From NCBI GenBank assembly GCA_945889445.1, contig CAMDBX010000006.1, positions 1 to 64,000 on the forward strand: a stretch of DNA of 64,000 bases, read 5' to 3'. The stretch is from Rhizobium sp. Q54 (GTDB taxonomy: Bacteria > Pseudomonadota > Alphaproteobacteria > Rhizobiales > Aestuariivirgaceae). This document shows, one piece after another, positions 17,019 through 26,326 of the stretch (positions are counted from its first letter, which is position 1; each line of letters starts with the position of its first letter). The translations under genes and the position numbers were made by a program. The notes under the pieces are model-generated. The model was given only the letters and a program-made list of their open reading frames with translations. It made no database searches and was not told where the DNA came from.

Positions 17019-18127
17019 TCAAAGCGAAGCCGGACATTCGGCGAAAGCGCGGCTGAAGCGCAGGGCCGCCGGCGTCGCCTCCCAGTGCTGCGCCATGTGG
17101 CTGGCCGCCCACCACAGCACCAGCGTCAGGCCCCAGGCGAAATAGCCGTCCACCGCGTAGTGATAGCCAAGGTGAATGGAGCCCGCGAAAATCACGCCCA
17201 CATAGACCCACAGGAAGCGCCTGATCCATGTCGGCCAGCCGCCGCTGGCCAGTGCGAACAGCAGGGCCGAACCATTGTGCATGCTCGGCATGGCCGAGAC
17301 GCTGGCCTCCGCCGAGCCCGCGGCATGGAGCCTCCACAGCATGGCCTGCACATCGAGTGCCCAGATCGGCACAATCTCGTCGGCCCGCCGCAGATGGGCC
17401 ATGAGATCAGCATGGGGGTGGGCGTAAGCCCGAGGTGGCCTTGGCCATAAAAGCACGGGCCCGCCGAGGAGAAGAGCACCGCGAACAGCCCGCCGCCCAG
17501 CATCCACAGCAGCACGAAGGCGAGGAAGAACCGCGTGCGCTGGACCCCGGGCAGCGCCATGAAGGCGTAGTGCAGCCAGACGCCGAACATCACCACGAAC
17601 CAAAGATTATAGAGGATGTTGATCACGAAGGTGACGGGCCAGTGGCCAAGCAGCGGCTGCAGCCACTCCCACGGCCGTCTCCCGAGATGAAGCACGACGT
17701 CCCAACGGTCGAACGTCTGGTCCCAGGCGAAGGGCTGGAACACCGGGATGTTGCCCTTCACATTGGCGAAGGCATAGATGAACACCACGAGGCTCACGAA
17801 TGCCGGCAGCCCCAGCGCCATGGCGGGCGCGCTGCGCAGGAAGGCCCAGATGTCGCGGAGAAGCTGCAGTACGGGATGCTTCGGCCGCGCCGTCAACGCC
17901 ATGCGCACGAAGAGATAGGCCACGAGCACCAGTGCAAGCGTCATCAGGGTGGATGCCAGCACCAGCAGAATGGAATTTCCGCCGGGCACCTCCATCCGCG
18001 GATAAACCAGCCCGAGCATGTGTTGCACAGCCAGAAAGGCAAGGGCGATGGTCAGCAGCGGCGTTTGCGCCAGCGTGCTCAGCCACAGCAATCTCCCGAA
18101 TCCCGCGCGCATACCCCACTCTCGCAT
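17019..18127 (-). pseudogene. PAP2-family membrane phosphatase/phosphotransferase with internal frameshift
   Basis: Two minus-strand frames together make one protein. The first (18127 down to about 17420) has several membrane helices and reaches SSAGPCFYGQG; the second carries ADLMAHLRRADEIVPIW, AMPSMHNGSALLFALA and IHLGYHYAVDGYFAWG, which are the PAP2 motifs with catalytic histidines. The join lies at a run of five G (17414-17418). One extra base there gives one continuous frame of 369 codons, similar in plan to Aur1/Ipt1-like inositol phosphotransferases. It is a sequencing error, a recent pseudogene or a phase-variable gene. The start is uncertain (18127 or the ATG at 18112). Confidence 0.8.
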
Positions 18128-18161
18128 TGGCGGAAAATACCACCAAAGGCATTCGTGATCC

Positions 18162-18177
18162 TTGCGTGCAGACGCAA
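18162..18177. promoter_or_regulatory. Perfect inverted repeat in divergent promoter region
   Basis: TTGCGT-GCAG-ACGCAA is a perfect 6-4-6 palindrome placed between the divergent PAP2 and propionyl-CoA synthetase genes, about 104 bases before the latter start codon. Position and size suit an operator for a dimeric regulator. No regulator gene is adjacent, so the binding protein is unknown. Confidence 0.4.
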
Positions 18178-18280
18178 TGGTTTGCACCGCCCCATACCAA
18201 AAGACGAGGCGGCAGGTCTTGCCAGACACTGGGGCAGATGGAGATAAGCGAACCACATCATGTTGCGAGAGGCCAAGCCG

Positions 18281-20182
18281 ATGAGCCGCTACCACGAGAC
18301 CTATGCCGCCTGGAAACAGGACCCCGCCCGCTTCTGGGCCGAGGCCGCCGGGGCGGTGGACTGGGTGAAGCCGTGGCGTGACGTTTATGCCAAGGTCGAT
18401 GGCCTCGACCGCTGGTTCGTAGGGGCGGAATGCAACACCTGCTGGAACGCGGTGGACCGCCACGTGAAGGCCGGCCATGGCGAGCGCCTGGCCGTGATCT
18501 ATGACAACCCGATCACCGGCGCGAAGGCCAAGTACACCTACAACCAGCTCCTCGACGAGGTGGCAACGCTTGCCGCGGCACTCGAGGACCTTGGCGTGCG
18601 CAAGGGCGACCGCGTCATCCTCTACATGCCGATGACCCCGCAGGCGCTGTTCGCCATGCTGGCCTGCGCACGCCTCGGCGCCATCCACTCGGTGGTGTTC
18701 GGCGGCTTCGCGCCCCCTGAGCTCGCCACGCGCATCAACGACGCCAAGCCAAAGGTGATCATGACCGCCTCCTGCGGCATAGAGCCCAACCGCGTCATTC
18801 CCTACAAGCCGCTTCTCGACCAGGCGCTGGACATCGCTGCCCACAAGGTCGAGGCCTGCGTCATCTTCCAGCGCGAGCAGGTGGCAGCCGAACTGAAAAA
18901 CGGCCGCGACCATGACTGGGAGGGCATCTGCCACGTCGCCAAGGGCTTCGGCCGCAAGGCGAACTGCGTGCCTGTTCAGGCCACCGACCCGCTCTACATC
19001 CTCTACACCTCCGGCACCACCGGCCAGCCCAAGGGTGTCGTTCGCGACAACGGCGGTCACATGGTGGCGATGAAGTGGTCGATGGACAACATCTACGACA
19101 TCAAGCCGGGCGAAGTGTTCTGGGCTGCATCGGATGTGGGTTGGGTCGTCGGACACTCCTACATCGTCTATGCGCCGCTCCTTCAGGGCGCGACCACCAT
19201 CGTGTTCGAAGGAAAGCCCGTGGGCACGCCCGATCCGGGCACCTTCTGGCGGGTGATCTCGGAATACGGCGTCTCCGCACTGTTCACCGCGCCCACCGCC
19301 TTCCGTGCCATCCGCAAGGAAGATCCCGACGGCAACTTCATCCTCAAGTACGACCTCGCGTCGCTGCGCACCCTGTTCCTCGCCGGCGAACGCGCCGACC
19401 CGGACACGGTGAAGTGGGCCGAGGAGATGCTGAAGGTTCCGGTGATCGACCACTGGTGGCAGACGGAAACCGGCTGGACCATCGCCGGCAATCCGGTGGG
19501 TCTCGGCATGCTGCCGGTGAAGCACGGCTCGCCCACCGTGGCGATGCCGGGCTATGACATCCAGGTGCTGGACGAAGGCGGCCATGAAGTGCCGCGCGGC
19601 ACGCTGGGCGCCATCTGCGTGAAGCTGCCGCTGCCGCCCTCCTGCCTGCCCACGCTGTGGAACAACGACGAGCGCTTCCGCAAGAGCTACCTCTCGCACT
19701 TCCCCGGCTATTACGAAACGGCGGACGCGGGCTACATGGACGAGGACGGCTACCTCTACATCATGGCCCGCACCGACGACATCATCAACGTCGCCGGGCA
19801 CAGGCTTTCGACCGGCGGCATGGAGGAGGTCCTCGCCGGCCACCCCAACGTCGCCGAAACGGCCGTGATCGGCATCGCCGACCAGCTCAAGGGCCAGGTG
19901 CCGGTGGGCTTCGTGGTGCTGAAGTCAGGCGTTGCGCGGCCTGCCGCCGACATCGAGGCCGAATGCGTGAAGCGCATCCGCGAGAAGATCGGCGCTGTGG
20001 CGGCGCTCAAGACCGTCGTCGTCGTGCCACGCCTTCCCAAGACGCGCTCCGGCAAGATCCTGCGCGCCACCATGCGCAAGATCGCCGACAAGGAGGAGTT
20101 CAAGACGCCGGCGACGATCGATGATCCGGTAATTCTGGATGAGATCCGCGCCGCGCTGGCCACCAAGGGAATCGGGGTTTAG
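18281..20182 (+). CDS. prpE: Propionyl-CoA synthetase-like acyl-CoA ligase
   Basis: The 633-residue cytosolic enzyme belongs to the acetyl/propionyl-CoA synthetase branch and forms propionyl-CoA (or acetyl-CoA) from the acid, ATP and CoA. Features: N-terminal ACAS_N region with FVGAECNTCWNAVDRH, YILYTSGTTGQPKGVVRDNGG, the PrpE-typical VGHSYIVYAPLLQGATTIVF, WWQTETGW, and the lysine motif KTRSGKILR. The length fits PrpE rather than Acs. The start at 18281 (MSRYHETYAAW) has AGAGG at good spacing; an ATG at 18260 would add seven residues. Substrate preference is inferred from family only. Confidence 0.87.
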   Translation: MSRYHETYAAWKQDPARFWAEAAGAVDWVKPWRDVYAKVDGLDRWFVGAECNTCWNAVDRHVKAGHGERLAVIYDNPITGAKAKYTYNQLLDEVATLAAALEDLGVRKGDRVILYMPMTPQALFAMLACARLGAIHSVVFGGFAPPELATRINDAKPKVIMTASCGIEPNRVIPYKPLLDQALDIAAHKVEACVIFQREQVAAELKNGRDHDWEGICHVAKGFGRKANCVPVQATDPLYILYTSGTTGQPKGVVRDNGGHMVAMKWSMDNIYDIKPGEVFWAASDVGWVVGHSYIVYAPLLQGATTIVFEGKPVGTPDPGTFWRVISEYGVSALFTAPTAFRAIRKEDPDGNFILKYDLASLRTLFLAGERADPDTVKWAEEMLKVPVIDHWWQTETGWTIAGNPVGLGMLPVKHGSPTVAMPGYDIQVLDEGGHEVPRGTLGAICVKLPLPPSCLPTLWNNDERFRKSYLSHFPGYYETADAGYMDEDGYLYIMARTDDIINVAGHRLSTGGMEEVLAGHPNVAETAVIGIADQLKGQVPVGFVVLKSGVARPAADIEAECVKRIREKIGAVAALKTVVVVPRLPKTRSGKILRATMRKIADKEEFKTPATIDDPVILDEIRAALATKGIGV

Positions 20183-20194
20183 CTCGGTGGAACT

Positions 20195-20995
20195 TCACCC
20201 CTCCGGTGCCACCACGGCCTTGTAGAGGTGCCAGGTCGCGTGGCCCAGCACCGGCAGCACCACCAGCAGCCCCAGGAACATGGGCACCAGTGCCGCGAAG
20301 GTGAGTGCCACGACGAGGATGCCGAAACCGATCATCGGAACCGGATTCTGCAGGACCGCCTTGAAGCTGTAGATGGAGGCGGTGATCAGATCGATCTCGC
20401 GGTCCAGCAGCAGCGGAATGCCAACCACCGTTGTGCAGAACAGCACAAAGGAAATGAATGCTCCGACGCCTGTGCCGACCGCCAGGAAGCCGATACCCTC
20501 CGGCGTGGTGGTCACGACGTTGAGGAAGGCCTCCATCGATGAGAAGGACTTGAAGCCGAGGAAGACCGCCAGCAGCATCCTCACCTCGTAGAGCCACATC
20601 CAGAAGATGAACAGCACGACGAAGGCCATCCACGCCACCTGGCGCTTGCGCTGCGCGAAGATCACGGTGAGGATCTCACCAAACTTCAGTGGTTGCCCCG
20701 CCTCGATGCGGCGGCTCGTCTCGTAGAGACCGACCGCCACGAAGGGACCGATGAGCGGGAAGCCCACCGCGATGGGAATGATCCACCACGGCTCGTGGTA
20801 GACCTTCAGAAGCAGGAAGATGGCAATGCCGCCCGCGGCATAAATGCCGCCGAAGAACAGCCCGATCAGCGGCGCCTTGAGGAAGTCGCGCCAGCCCCTG
20901 GCCAGTGCAGCCCGCACATCCGCGAAGCCGATGGTGTTGATCTTCACGGCCGGCGGCCGCGGGGTCACGGTGGTGTCTTCGGTGACGCTGTTCAT
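20195..20995 (-). CDS. DUF2189 family integral membrane protein
   Basis: The 266-residue protein has about six hydrophobic segments with GWRDFLKAPLIGLFFGGIY near the N-terminus and a repeated internal layout, the mark of DUF2189 proteins. It should reside in the inner membrane; function is unknown. The start at 20995 has GGGAG upstream and begins MNSVTEDTTVTPRPP; the longer open frame upstream overlaps the divergent MFS gene and is not coding. It converges tail-to-tail with prpE, 12 bases apart. Confidence 0.85.
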   Translation of the reverse strand: MNSVTEDTTVTPRPPAVKINTIGFADVRAALARGWRDFLKAPLIGLFFGGIYAAGGIAIFLLLKVYHEPWWIIPIAVGFPLIGPFVAVGLYETSRRIEAGQPLKFGEILTVIFAQRKRQVAWMAFVVLFIFWMWLYEVRMLLAVFLGFKSFSSMEAFLNVVTTTPEGIGFLAVGTGVGAFISFVLFCTTVVGIPLLLDREIDLITASIYSFKAVLQNPVPMIGFGILVVALTFAALVPMFLGLLVVLPVLGHATWHLYKAVVAPEG

Positions 20996-21136
20996 GACTT
21001 CTCCCACGGGCGGCCGCCTCGCCCCATCCGCACTCCGCCGTTCCCCAACCTCGAAGCGCGATGGGATGACAATGCCGTGTGGCGGCCTGCTCCGCAATCG
21101 GCTAGGGATGCAGCGCAACAAAAGACGTTTGACACG

Positions 21137-22282
21137 ATGACATCCGCCTCTCCGGCCCAGGCACGCTGGGCCGTCGCCGCCTCCTTCCTGCTCATGGGCC
21201 TTCTGATCGGGGCCTGGGTACCGCATGTGCCGCTGGCCAAGGAGCGTCTGGATGTGGGCCCCGGAATATTCGGCCTCGCCCTGCTGGCCTTCGCCGGGGG
21301 TGCCGTGCTGGCCATGCCGGCCGCCGGGGTGCTGATCAACCGCTACGGCAGCGCCCGCATGATCACCCTCACCGGCTTGTTCTTCTGTGTCGCCTTCCTG
21401 GCACCGGTACTGGCGCCCACCCTGCTCACCTTCTCCTTGGGCGGTGCCCTGATGGGCATGGCCATCGGCAGCATGGATGTTGCCATGAACGCCCACGGCA
21501 TTGCCGTCGAAAAGGCCATGAAGAGGCCGATCATGTCGATGCTGCACGGCGCCTACAGCCTCGGCGCCATGGTTGGAGCCTTCCTCGGCGGCGCGCTGCT
21601 GCAGGTTCTCGGAGAATTGCAGCAGGCCACCATCATGGCGGCGCTCTGCCTGGCGATCCTGCTTGTGGCGGCACGGTTCTTCCTGCCAGGCAGCGTCGAC
21701 AAGGGCCTGTCGGGCTCGCACTTCGCCTGGCCCACCAAGGCCACCATCGGCCTTGGCCTTCTCTGCTACCTCGCACTCATGATCGAAGGCTCGATCATCG
21801 ACTGGTCGGCGATCCTGCTGCGCGAGAGCTTCGCCGTCGAGGCCGGCGTCGCAGCGCTTGGCTTCGCTGTCTATCAGGGCGGCATGGCCATCGCGCGCTT
21901 CAGCGGAGACTGGATCAGGCTCAGGGCGGGGGCCGTCCGCATGGTTTCGGTCAGCGCGCTGCTCACCGCCATTGGCACATCGCTGGCGTTGCTGGCGCCC
22001 ACACCCCTCACCTCGATCCTTGCCTTCTTCATCGCCGGCATCAGCATCGGCAATGTGGCTCCCGTGCTCTTCGCCGGTGGCGGCAGGCTGGAGCCCACCG
22101 CACCCGGCCGTGGCATCGCGGCCGTGTCGACTCTGGGCTACACCGGCTTTCTGTCAGGCCCGCCCTTGATCGGCTTCGTGGCGCAGGTGACGAACCTCAC
22201 CGCCGCCCTCTTCCTCACCGTCGTCGCAGCCCTTATCATCGCCATCTTCGCCCGCGCGGTGAAGGCGGCGGACACCTATTGA
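21137..22282 (+). CDS. MFS transporter, YbjJ-like
   Basis: This is a 381-residue inner-membrane protein with about twelve hydrophobic helices. Conserved regions include SFLLMGLLIGAWVPHVPL, the loop-2/3 area INRYGSARMITL, GSMDVAMNAHGI and LHGAYSLGAMVGAFLGG. These are typical of the YbjJ-like subgroup of sugar/drug MFS proteins. Substrate and direction are unknown. It is the first of four plus-strand genes (MFS, two SDR enzymes, GNAT) with gaps of 13 and 13 bases and one overlap, so they form an operon. The start has no strong ribosome site. Confidence 0.87.
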   Translation: MTSASPAQARWAVAASFLLMGLLIGAWVPHVPLAKERLDVGPGIFGLALLAFAGGAVLAMPAAGVLINRYGSARMITLTGLFFCVAFLAPVLAPTLLTFSLGGALMGMAIGSMDVAMNAHGIAVEKAMKRPIMSMLHGAYSLGAMVGAFLGGALLQVLGELQQATIMAALCLAILLVAARFFLPGSVDKGLSGSHFAWPTKATIGLGLLCYLALMIEGSIIDWSAILLRESFAVEAGVAALGFAVYQGGMAIARFSGDWIRLRAGAVRMVSVSALLTAIGTSLALLAPTPLTSILAFFIAGISIGNVAPVLFAGGGRLEPTAPGRGIAAVSTLGYTGFLSGPPLIGFVAQVTNLTAALFLTVVAALIIAIFARAVKAADTY

Positions 22283-22295
22283 GGGAGCGACGAGC

Positions 22296-23033
22296 ATGAC
22301 ATTCGACGGAAAGCGGATGATCATCACGGGTGCGGGCCGCGGCCTCGGCGCGGCACTGGCGATCGTACTCGCGGACAAAGGCGCAAGGCTGCTGCTCACC
22401 GGCCGCAGCCGCGAGAACCTGACCGCCATCGCCGAAGCCATCAAGCTGCGCACCGGCACCAAGCCGGACCTTCGCATGCTCGACATGGCGGACGCCTCCG
22501 AGGTCACGCTCTTTGCCAAGGCCCTGCGTGACGCAGGGGAGCCCGTCGACATCCTCATCAACAATGCCGCGCAGTGGCTGCCGGGCCGGATGACGGACCA
22601 TGACGCGCTGGCCATCAGCCAGACCATTGCGGCGAATGTCACCGGAACCATGCTGCTGACGCGCGGCGTCGTTCCGCTTCTGGAAAAATCGGGCGCGGGT
22701 GACATCATGACGGTGGTGTCGATTTCGGGTCTTCCCAATGCGCGTCTGCAGACGGCATCCGTCGCCTATGCCGCCAGCAAGCAGGCGCAGGCCGCGATCA
22801 GCGACGGGCTTCGGCAGGAACTGAAGGGCCGCCCGGTGCGCGTGCAGGCCATCTTCCCGCCCTATCTCGAAGACCTGTCGCCGCTCGACCCTGCATGGAA
22901 CCTGGCCCGCGAGGCCACATCGGCGGTCACCAACCGCGACATCGTCGACACCATTCTCTTCGCTCTCGAGCGCCCGCGCCATGTGACGCTGGCCTCGATC
23001 ATCATCGATCCCGATACCGGCGGCCTCAACTGA
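22296..23033 (+). CDS. SDR family oxidoreductase
   Basis: The 245-residue classical short-chain dehydrogenase has the cofactor motif TGAGRGLG near residue 11, an NNA motif (ILINNAA), the catalytic serine in VVSISG and the YxxxK in YAASKQA. The lack of an acidic residue at the end of strand 2 (TGRSREN) favours NADP(H). It follows the MFS gene by 13 bases with a GGGAG ribosome site and is followed by a second SDR. Substrate is unknown; a two-enzyme pathway with import by the MFS protein is plausible. Confidence 0.88.
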   Translation: MTFDGKRMIITGAGRGLGAALAIVLADKGARLLLTGRSRENLTAIAEAIKLRTGTKPDLRMLDMADASEVTLFAKALRDAGEPVDILINNAAQWLPGRMTDHDALAISQTIAANVTGTMLLTRGVVPLLEKSGAGDIMTVVSISGLPNARLQTASVAYAASKQAQAAISDGLRQELKGRPVRVQAIFPPYLEDLSPLDPAWNLAREATSAVTNRDIVDTILFALERPRHVTLASIIIDPDTGGLN

Positions 23034-23046
23034 AGGACCACACACG

Positions 23047-23820
23047 TTGAAACTCAAGAAGCGCATCGCCATCGTCACCGGAGCCGCGCGCGGCATCGGG
23101 CTTGCCATCGCCGAGCGTCTGCTGAAAGAGGGTGCTACGGTGGTGATCGCCGATGTGCTCGACAAGGAGGGCAAGGCCTCGGCGAAGCGGCTGGGTGCGA
23201 CCTACAAGACGTGCGATGTGTCGAAGGCCAGTGACGTCAAGGCGCTCGTTGCCTTCACGGTGCGAAAGTTCGGCGCCGTCGACATCCTCGTCAACAATGC
23301 GGCCGTCTCGGCGAACACCGACTTCCTCGAGGTGACCGAGGCCGAGTTCGACCGCGTCATCGGCATCAACCTCAAGGGGTCCTTCATGATGCTGCAGGCC
23401 TGCGCACGCCAGATGCTGCGCCAGGTGAAGGAGGGCCGCAAGCCGGGCGCCATCGTCAACATGTCGTCGGTGAACGATACGCTCGCCATTCCCGCCATCG
23501 TCACCTACTGCATGTCGAAAGGTGGCGTTTCGCAACTGACGGCCGCCACCTCGATCGCGCTCGCGCCCCACGGCATCCGCGTCAATGCCATCGGGCCCGG
23601 TACCATCGACACCGACATGGCGCGCGGCGTGCTCGCGGACAAGGCGGCAATGGATCGCGCCATGTCGCGCACGCCGCTTGGCCGCGCCGGTGCGCCATCC
23701 GAGGTCGCTTCCATTGCGGCCTTTCTCGTTTCCGATGATGCGAGCTACGTCACGGGAGAGACCATCTACGTCGACGGCGGCCGCATGCCGCTGAACTACA
23801 CCGTGCCCGTGAAGGCATGA
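23047..23820 (+). CDS. SDR family oxidoreductase (3-oxoacyl-ACP reductase-like), TTG start
   Basis: The 257-residue classical SDR has TGAARGIGLA (cofactor), ILVNNAAVS, the catalytic serine in MSSVND, and an SDR C-terminus IYVDGGRMPLNYTV typical of FabG-like sugar or alcohol dehydrogenases. The acidic residue VIADV at the end of strand 2 suggests NAD(H). The usual YxxxK reads YCMSKGG. Translation starts at TTG (23047) with AAGGA upstream; no ATG is in position. The end overlaps the GNAT start (ATGA). Confidence 0.87.
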   Translation: MKLKKRIAIVTGAARGIGLAIAERLLKEGATVVIADVLDKEGKASAKRLGATYKTCDVSKASDVKALVAFTVRKFGAVDILVNNAAVSANTDFLEVTEAEFDRVIGINLKGSFMMLQACARQMLRQVKEGRKPGAIVNMSSVNDTLAIPAIVTYCMSKGGVSQLTAATSIALAPHGIRVNAIGPGTIDTDMARGVLADKAAMDRAMSRTPLGRAGAPSEVASIAAFLVSDDASYVTGETIYVDGGRMPLNYTVPVKA

Positions 23821-24269
23821 TCCGCGAGGGTGCGATCGCCGACCTGCCGGAGATCACGCGCATCCGCACGTCGGTTGTGGACAACCATCTGTCGGTGGAT
23901 CAGATGGCCGAGATCGGGATCACTCTCGACTCGATTGCCGCGGAGATGACATCTGGCCACCTCGGCTGCTGGGTGGCAATGGACGGCGCTGCCATCACCG
24001 GCTTTGCCATGGCCGACCGGCGCGACGGCAGCATTTTTGCGCTGTTCATGGACGCCGCGCATGAAGGCAAGGGCCATGGCAGTGCGCTGCTCGCCGCCTG
24101 TGAAGGCTGGCTGTGGCGCAAGGGCCACGCCGAGGCCTGCCTCTCCACCGGACGTGACACCAGGGCTTTTGCCTTCTATCTCCGCCGTGGCTGGCGGGAA
24201 ACGGACGAGACGGCCGGTCACTTCGCCGAAGATGCCGTCCTCCGTAAAACGCTCTCCACCGAGTTCTAG
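23817..24269 (+). CDS. GNAT family N-acetyltransferase
   Basis: The 150-residue cytosolic protein has the GNAT acetyl-CoA binding motif A (AALHEGKGHGSALLAACE-like segment near residues 80-97, with GKGHGSAL) and the usual beta-strand pattern. It starts inside the stop codon of the SDR gene and is the last gene of the MFS-SDR-SDR-GNAT operon. It overlaps the convergent dehydrogenase gene by four bases at its 3' end. The acetyl acceptor is unknown. Confidence 0.85.
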   Translation: MIREGAIADLPEITRIRTSVVDNHLSVDQMAEIGITLDSIAAEMTSGHLGCWVAMDGAAITGFAMADRRDGSIFALFMDAAHEGKGHGSALLAACEGWLWRKGHAEACLSTGRDTRAFAFYLRRGWRETDETAGHFAEDAVLRKTLSTEF

Positions 24270-26272
24270 GCAAGCGGCCGCTCGCGTCTGACCACCACCT
24301 CGTCCTCGCCGAATTCGCGGGCCAGCTTGTGCCCGGCGTAGACGGCGTGCACGATCAGTCCGGGGGCGAGCGCATCGCCGATGAGCGACAGCGACGCAAG
24401 GCCCCTGCCCTTCAGCGCGTGGAAGAGCGCGTCATCGCCATCGCGCGACGTGACGGGCAAGAAGCAATCCGCCGCGATGTCACGCTCAGCGCCCGAGAAC
24501 ACGCAGCGCAGCACGGCGGCGCCTGGCTTCAGGCCTGCCACCAGCGTGTTGACGATCACCGTCACGCCCAGTTCCAGCAACCGCGCATGGGCGCGTGGCT
24601 GCTCCGCCGTCAGATCCGACCATTCCGCCACCTTGCCGCCGCTGGTGACATAGGTGACCTCAAAGCCGCGCTGCGCCAGCAACTCGGCAAGGCCGCAACC
24701 GAGATAGTAGTGGTCATCATCGAATACCACGGCAGGCCCCTTCACCGTCGCGTTAAGCACCACCTCCGGTGTCAGCGTGCGGGGATCGTCATAGGTGGCG
24801 ATGGGCGCCCGGAAGCTCCGCCCGCGCCCGTCCCTGCGCCAGTGGCTGCCCGTTGCGACCACCACATTCGCGATGCCAAGGTCGATCACGTCGTCAGCGC
24901 CCATGCGGCTGTCACGGAAGATCTCGACATTGGAGAGCTTGGAAATCTGGTGCAGCCGCCAGTCGCACACCCGGCCCCACTCGGCAAGGCCCGGCAGCTT
25001 CGTTTCCCATTGCAGGCGGCCACCGGGAGCGTGACCGGCATCGACGATCTTCACCTCATGCCCGCGCCGCGCCAGCATCAGCCCGGCCTCGAGCCCCGCC
25101 GGCCCTGCGCCCACCACCAGCACCTGCTGGCGCTGCGTGGCCATCGCGATCCTTTCAGGGTGCCAGTCACGCCGCCACTCTTCGCCCATGGTGGGGTTCT
25201 GGGTGCAGCGGATGGGCGCTGCCCGGCTGTTGTGCGCATAGCAGATGTTGCAGCCGATGCATTCGCGGATGTCATCCTCACGTCCCTCGGCGATCTTGAG
25301 CGGAAGGAAGGGATCGGCAATCGACGGCCGCGCCGCGCCGATCAGGTCCACGATGCCGCGCTTCACCTGCGAGAGCATGGTCTCGGGCGAGGTGAAGCGG
25401 CCAACGCTCACCACGGGCTTGCCCGTCACCTTGCGCACATGCGCGATGCTGGGCTCCAGCGAACCTTCCTTGACGAAGCGCGACCCGCCCATTTCCTGAC
25501 TGTAGTCCGCGATGGTGACATCGAAGAGATCGACCATCGGCGCCAGCGAGGCGAGGAGTTCCGAGCGCTCCTCGAAGCCGCCGCCATCCTCATTGTCGAC
25601 CTCGATCCGGAGCGCAATGCCGCACCGGTCACCAATGGCATCGCGCGTTTCCGCCAGCACCTCGCGCAGCAAGCGGGCCCGCTGCAGCAGCGTGCCGCCA
25701 TATTCATCGCTCCGCGTGTTCATGTCGCGGTCGAGAAACTGGTTCAGGATGTAGGTGTGCGCGGAATAGACATAGACGATATCGAGGTCAGCCTGCTTCG
25801 CCCTGAGCGCCGCGGCGCGATGCCAGCCGCGGAAGGTCCGGATGTCGTCCAGATCCATCTTCGCGCATTGCCAAGGCGACTCCGCGGCGGGAAAGCTCGA
25901 CGGCGCCAGCGCCACCTCGCGCGAGAGATGGTTGGACGAGCGGATGCCGCCATACCACAGCTCAGTCCCGGCAAGGCTGCCGTGTTCATGCACGGCATCG
26001 GCCATCGCCGCCATGTTGCGCACGTCGCCTTCGTCCCACAGGCTGGCGAAGGGATGGGGCACATCGTCGGAGGACGGATGGATGGAGCAGTATTCGGTAT
26101 TGACCACGCCCCAGCCGCCTTCCGCCTTCACGCCGCGCATGGCAGCAAGCGTCGCCGGCAGCTGATAGCCCATGCCGGTGCAATGCGGCACCTGGTAGAA
26201 GCGGTTGGGCGCGGTGACGGGCCCGATCTTCACGGGCTCGAAGAGAATGTCGAAACGGCTGTCGCGCGGCAT
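24266..26272 (-). CDS. Trimethylamine dehydrogenase-family iron-sulfur flavoprotein
   Basis: The 668-residue enzyme has an old-yellow-enzyme TIM barrel (residues ~1-330), a 4Fe-4S site (C338, C341, C344, C356) and a C-terminal FAD/ADP-binding half (VLVVGAGPAGLEAG near 385). The N-terminus closely follows trimethylamine dehydrogenase: FDILFEPVKIGP, NRFYQVPHC, VKAEGGWGVVNTEYCSI, DEGDVRN. Cys31 matches the residue that carries 6-S-cysteinyl FMN, and Y169/H172 (VYSAH) match the catalytic pair. The aromatic in the TMADH segment WDITIGD is here Phe (FDVTIAD), so the amine may differ: dimethylamine, N-methylproline and related N-methyl amines are alternatives. It is ~60 residues shorter than TMADH. 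No electron-transfer flavoprotein gene is adjacent. Confidence 0.85.
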   Translation of the reverse strand: MPRDSRFDILFEPVKIGPVTAPNRFYQVPHCTGMGYQLPATLAAMRGVKAEGGWGVVNTEYCSIHPSSDDVPHPFASLWDEGDVRNMAAMADAVHEHGSLAGTELWYGGIRSSNHLSREVALAPSSFPAAESPWQCAKMDLDDIRTFRGWHRAAALRAKQADLDIVYVYSAHTYILNQFLDRDMNTRSDEYGGTLLQRARLLREVLAETRDAIGDRCGIALRIEVDNEDGGGFEERSELLASLAPMVDLFDVTIADYSQEMGGSRFVKEGSLEPSIAHVRKVTGKPVVSVGRFTSPETMLSQVKRGIVDLIGAARPSIADPFLPLKIAEGREDDIRECIGCNICYAHNSRAAPIRCTQNPTMGEEWRRDWHPERIAMATQRQQVLVVGAGPAGLEAGLMLARRGHEVKIVDAGHAPGGRLQWETKLPGLAEWGRVCDWRLHQISKLSNVEIFRDSRMGADDVIDLGIANVVVATGSHWRRDGRGRSFRAPIATYDDPRTLTPEVVLNATVKGPAVVFDDDHYYLGCGLAELLAQRGFEVTYVTSGGKVAEWSDLTAEQPRAHARLLELGVTVIVNTLVAGLKPGAAVLRCVFSGAERDIAADCFLPVTSRDGDDALFHALKGRGLASLSLIGDALAPGLIVHAVYAGHKLAREFGEDEVVVRRERPLA

Positions 26273-26326
26273 GAAAAAACCTCTCCCTTTCAGGAGAGGC
26301 TAACAGTGTTCGGAACGGTTCGGCAA

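Noticed and set aside
17192..19843. 883-codon minus-strand frame spanning prpE and the PAP2 gene
   Set aside because: The part above about 18130 is antisense to the well-supported propionyl-CoA synthetase gene; only the lower part is real PAP2 sequence.
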